A stretch of DNA of 7,859 nt. It comes from Bdellovibrionales bacterium RBG_16_40_8 (GTDB lineage: Bacteria; Bdellovibrionota; Bdellovibrionia; Bdellovibrionales; UBA1609). The stretch lies in NCBI GenBank assembly GCA_001769925.1, contig MEPT01000083.1:24833-32691 (forward strand), in the 5' to 3' direction. This document shows, one piece after another, positions 6,312 through 7,859 of the stretch (the stretch's first letter is position 1; each line of letters starts with the position of its first letter). Both the position numbers and the translations under genes were made by a program. The notes under the pieces are model-generated. The model was not told where the DNA came from, searched no databases, and saw only the letters and a program-made list of their open reading frames with translations.

Positions 6312-6707
6312 ATGAAATTTAATTATAAGAACGCTCTTTTAGTTGATGATTCGATAACGTTACGCACGCTGCTGATTACACATCTGAAAAATTTGGGTAT
6401 GGTTAAATATACAGAGGCCGCCAATGGTGAAGAGGCCACCAAAGTTTTTTTTAATCAGCACGCCGAGCCATTTGATGTAATATTCACTGATTGGAAAATG
6501 CCAATACTAAATGGTGTTGATTTTATAATTAATATTCGCAAATCGCAAAATATAGAAACTCAACCTAAAATCTTCGTAGTAACTTCTGAGGGTGAAAAAG
6601 ATAGTGTGTTAAAAGCACTAGATGCTGGCGCAGATGGTTATATTTTGAAACCATTTACGGCTGAAAGTATTAAGAAAGCGTTGCAAAATATTGCAACGCT
6701 AAAGTGA
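6312..6707 (+). CDS. CheY-like single-domain response regulator
   Basis: This 131-residue cytoplasmic receiver domain has no output domain. All key positions are present: the acidic pair D12-D13 that binds Mg, the phosphoacceptor D60 in the CheY-typical FTDWKMP, T91 in VVTSEG, switch aromatic Y110 and K113 in ILKPF. The Trp after the phospho-Asp and the Tyr switch residue make it closer to CheY than to Spo0F. It presumably relays a phosphoryl signal to the flagellar motor or another target. It begins 4 bp after the chemoreceptor stop with no clear ribosome site, so it is likely translated by coupling. The next gene encodes a CheX-type phosphatase domain, the natural partner for removing its phosphate. 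Confidence 0.93.
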   Translation: MKFNYKNALLVDDSITLRTLLITHLKNLGMVKYTEAANGEEATKVFFNQHAEPFDVIFTDWKMPILNGVDFIINIRKSQNIETQPKIFVVTSEGEKDSVLKALDAGADGYILKPFTAESIKKALQNIATLK

Positions 6708-6724
6708 ACGATTAAAGAGGCACA

Positions 6725-7543
6725 ATGGGCGCGTTTAAATTAGAAGAAACAGATAACGTAAACATAATTAGGTGTCCTGCCAAAATCGAGCTAACTCGTG
6801 AGCTTGAAAGCGCAATGCAAGACGCGAAAGACCGCAATGCCGCAATTCACATATTAGACTTTTCTGCAGTATCTACGTTCAACGAAAAGGCCTACCGCCC
6901 ACTAGTAATGTTTAATCAGTTTTTAAAAGCATCCGGCAAGCGCCTTTTTGGCATGAATGCTTCTGATGAAATACAAAGGCAACTAAAAAAAGACGGGCTT
7001 TCAGCGGTATTTCCGTTCATAAAATCAAAAGAAGAAGCTTTGACTATCGTAAATCCTAGAAAATCTATAATTGATGTTGAGTTTCTGAACGCTTTTATAA
7101 ACGCAACGCAAAAAGTTTTATTGGTGCAGGCAAATACTTCATTAACCTGCGGCAAGCCCTATCCAAAGACACCTAACATCAATATGGCCGTAGATCTTAT
7201 AGGGCATTTTGATTTGAAGTATTCAGGGCATACGCTATCGGTCGCTCTAGGTTTTAATAACAAGGTGTTTTTAAAAATTTATGAAAATATGGTCAGCGAA
7301 AAACACACTGAAATAACGGCCGAACTGCAAGATGCTGCAGGCGAAATTTTAAACATTATATTCGGACAAGCAAAAATTACTTTAAACGACCGCCAAGGTC
7401 ACTCACTTGATAAGGCAATACCTTCTGTTTTAACCGGCGACAAAATAACCACTTTTTTAAATAGAAAGAGTCGGGCCTTTATCTTACCATTTGAAAGTGC
7501 TGACGGCGAATTTTACCTTGAGATTGGAATTATAGCTGAATAA
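6725..7543 (+). CDS. STAS-CheX fusion protein, probable CheY-P phosphatase
   Basis: This 272-residue cytoplasmic protein has two domains. Residues about 5-110 read as a STAS domain (IHILDFSAVSTF, then MFNQFLKASGKRLFGMNAS and the final helix with AVFPFIKSKEEAL). The position of the phosphorylatable Ser of anti-anti-sigma factors (usually DSSGLG) is N53-E54-K55-A56, so control by Ser phosphorylation is unlikely. Residues about 117-272 match CheX: VEFLNAFINATQKVL, VDLIGHFDLKYSGHTLSVAL and TAELQDAAGEILNIIFGQAK, which holds the ExxN catalytic motif (E207, N210). CheX proteins dephosphorylate CheY-P, and the gene sits 17 bp after a CheY-like gene, so the substrate is probably that neighbour. The ATG has AGAGG 4 nt upstream. 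The STAS half may set localisation or partner binding (inference). Confidence 0.82.
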   Translation: MGAFKLEETDNVNIIRCPAKIELTRELESAMQDAKDRNAAIHILDFSAVSTFNEKAYRPLVMFNQFLKASGKRLFGMNASDEIQRQLKKDGLSAVFPFIKSKEEALTIVNPRKSIIDVEFLNAFINATQKVLLVQANTSLTCGKPYPKTPNINMAVDLIGHFDLKYSGHTLSVALGFNNKVFLKIYENMVSEKHTEITAELQDAAGEILNIIFGQAKITLNDRQGHSLDKAIPSVLTGDKITTFLNRKSRAFILPFESADGEFYLEIGIIAE

Positions 7544-7598
7544 TATTAAGGCTTTTTCTGCTTAAAGGCGCGCAGTTAGAATGTTACAGAGTTATTAA

Positions 7599-7859
7599 AT
7601 GAAAAGCAAAGATTACTATAATGCTATTTTAGCGTCTATGCCTGAGTGCCTTTTTATATTAGATAAAAATAAACAAATTAAAATGGCGAACGCCACAGCA
7701 CTCAATTTATTAGGTTACACCAAGCCTGAATTACAACTTTTAAAAATTGACGAAATTATAGATCTTAATGAAAGCGCTTCATTATTTGAAATTAGTCCTA
7801 AAATTGAATTACAGCTTGGCACTGATAAAAACCTAATGTATAAAATATTACCGACGAAA
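7599..7859 (+). CDS. PAS-domain sensor protein, probably a histidine kinase (partial, 3' end outside window)
   Basis: The first 87 codons are visible. Residues 6-55 form a PAS domain start: AILASMPECLFILDKNKQIKMANATALNLLGYTKPEL, with the usual Asn before the heme/flavin-pocket helix and the GYT turn. There is no signal peptide or membrane segment at the N-terminus, so this part is cytoplasmic. A TAA directly before the ATG at 7599 (7596-7598) rules out an earlier start in frame; the ribosome site is weak (CAGAG about 8 nt upstream). It lies 55 bp after the STAS-CheX gene with no terminator between, so it probably belongs to the same operon. The kinase part is not seen, so it could also be a diguanylate cyclase or another PAS-linked output. 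Confidence 0.75.
   Translation, partial: MKSKDYYNAILASMPECLFILDKNKQIKMANATALNLLGYTKPELQLLKIDEIIDLNESASLFEISPKIELQLGTDKNLMYKILPTK

Noticed and set aside
7544..7598. Terminator or separate promoter between the STAS-CheX and PAS genes
   Set aside because: No stable stem with a T-run is present. A TAGAAT at 7577-7582 has only a poor -35 (TTTTCT), so read-through from the operon is more likely.

Overview
The window looks like chromosomal DNA from a low-GC Gram-negative bacterium. Two predicted outer-membrane proteins (a secretin and a porin), signal peptides and strong AGGAGG-type ribosome sites are visible. TTG and GTG starts are used, and there is a HAMP-less chemoreceptor of a kind I associate with predatory Bdellovibrionota/Oligoflexia. 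That taxonomic placement is inference from gene style and base composition, with moderate to low confidence. No mobile element, CRISPR array, tRNA or rRNA was seen.

Left block (1-2480, + strand): the end of a Tad/Flp pilus operon. The last 20 codons of an unidentified gene come first. A CpaC/RcpA-type secretin (83-1402, TTG start) follows, then a CpaF/TadA-type pilus ATPase (1374-2480, GTG start, 29-bp overlap). The ATPase frame is intact from end to end except for one in-frame TAG at 2205-2207. The TAG sits between the Walker B region and the histidine box, at the place where family members usually have Glu. No tadB/tadC follows: the next gene converges only 5 bp away.

Middle block (2486-4445, - strand): a 131-residue polar protein of unknown function (2486-2881), a regulatory gap with inverted repeats and a strong terminator (3087-3126), and a two-gene unit. 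That unit encodes an outer-membrane beta-barrel porin (3483-4445) followed by a 98-residue exported two-cysteine protein (3165-3461). A good sigma70-type promoter (4519-4547) lies upstream of the porin, with a perfect 7-bp stem-loop just inside the predicted transcript.

Right block (4664-7859, + strand): a compact signalling cluster, probably one operon. It encodes a membrane chemoreceptor with no recognisable HAMP domain, a CheY-like single-domain response regulator, a STAS-CheX fusion that keeps the CheX phosphatase ExxN motif, and the start of a PAS-domain sensor protein cut by the window edge. A receptor, a CheY-like receiver and a probable CheY-P phosphatase are therefore encoded together without CheA or CheW in view. 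The two strongest points for follow-up are the nonsense codon in cpaF and the STAS-CheX/CheY/receptor module.
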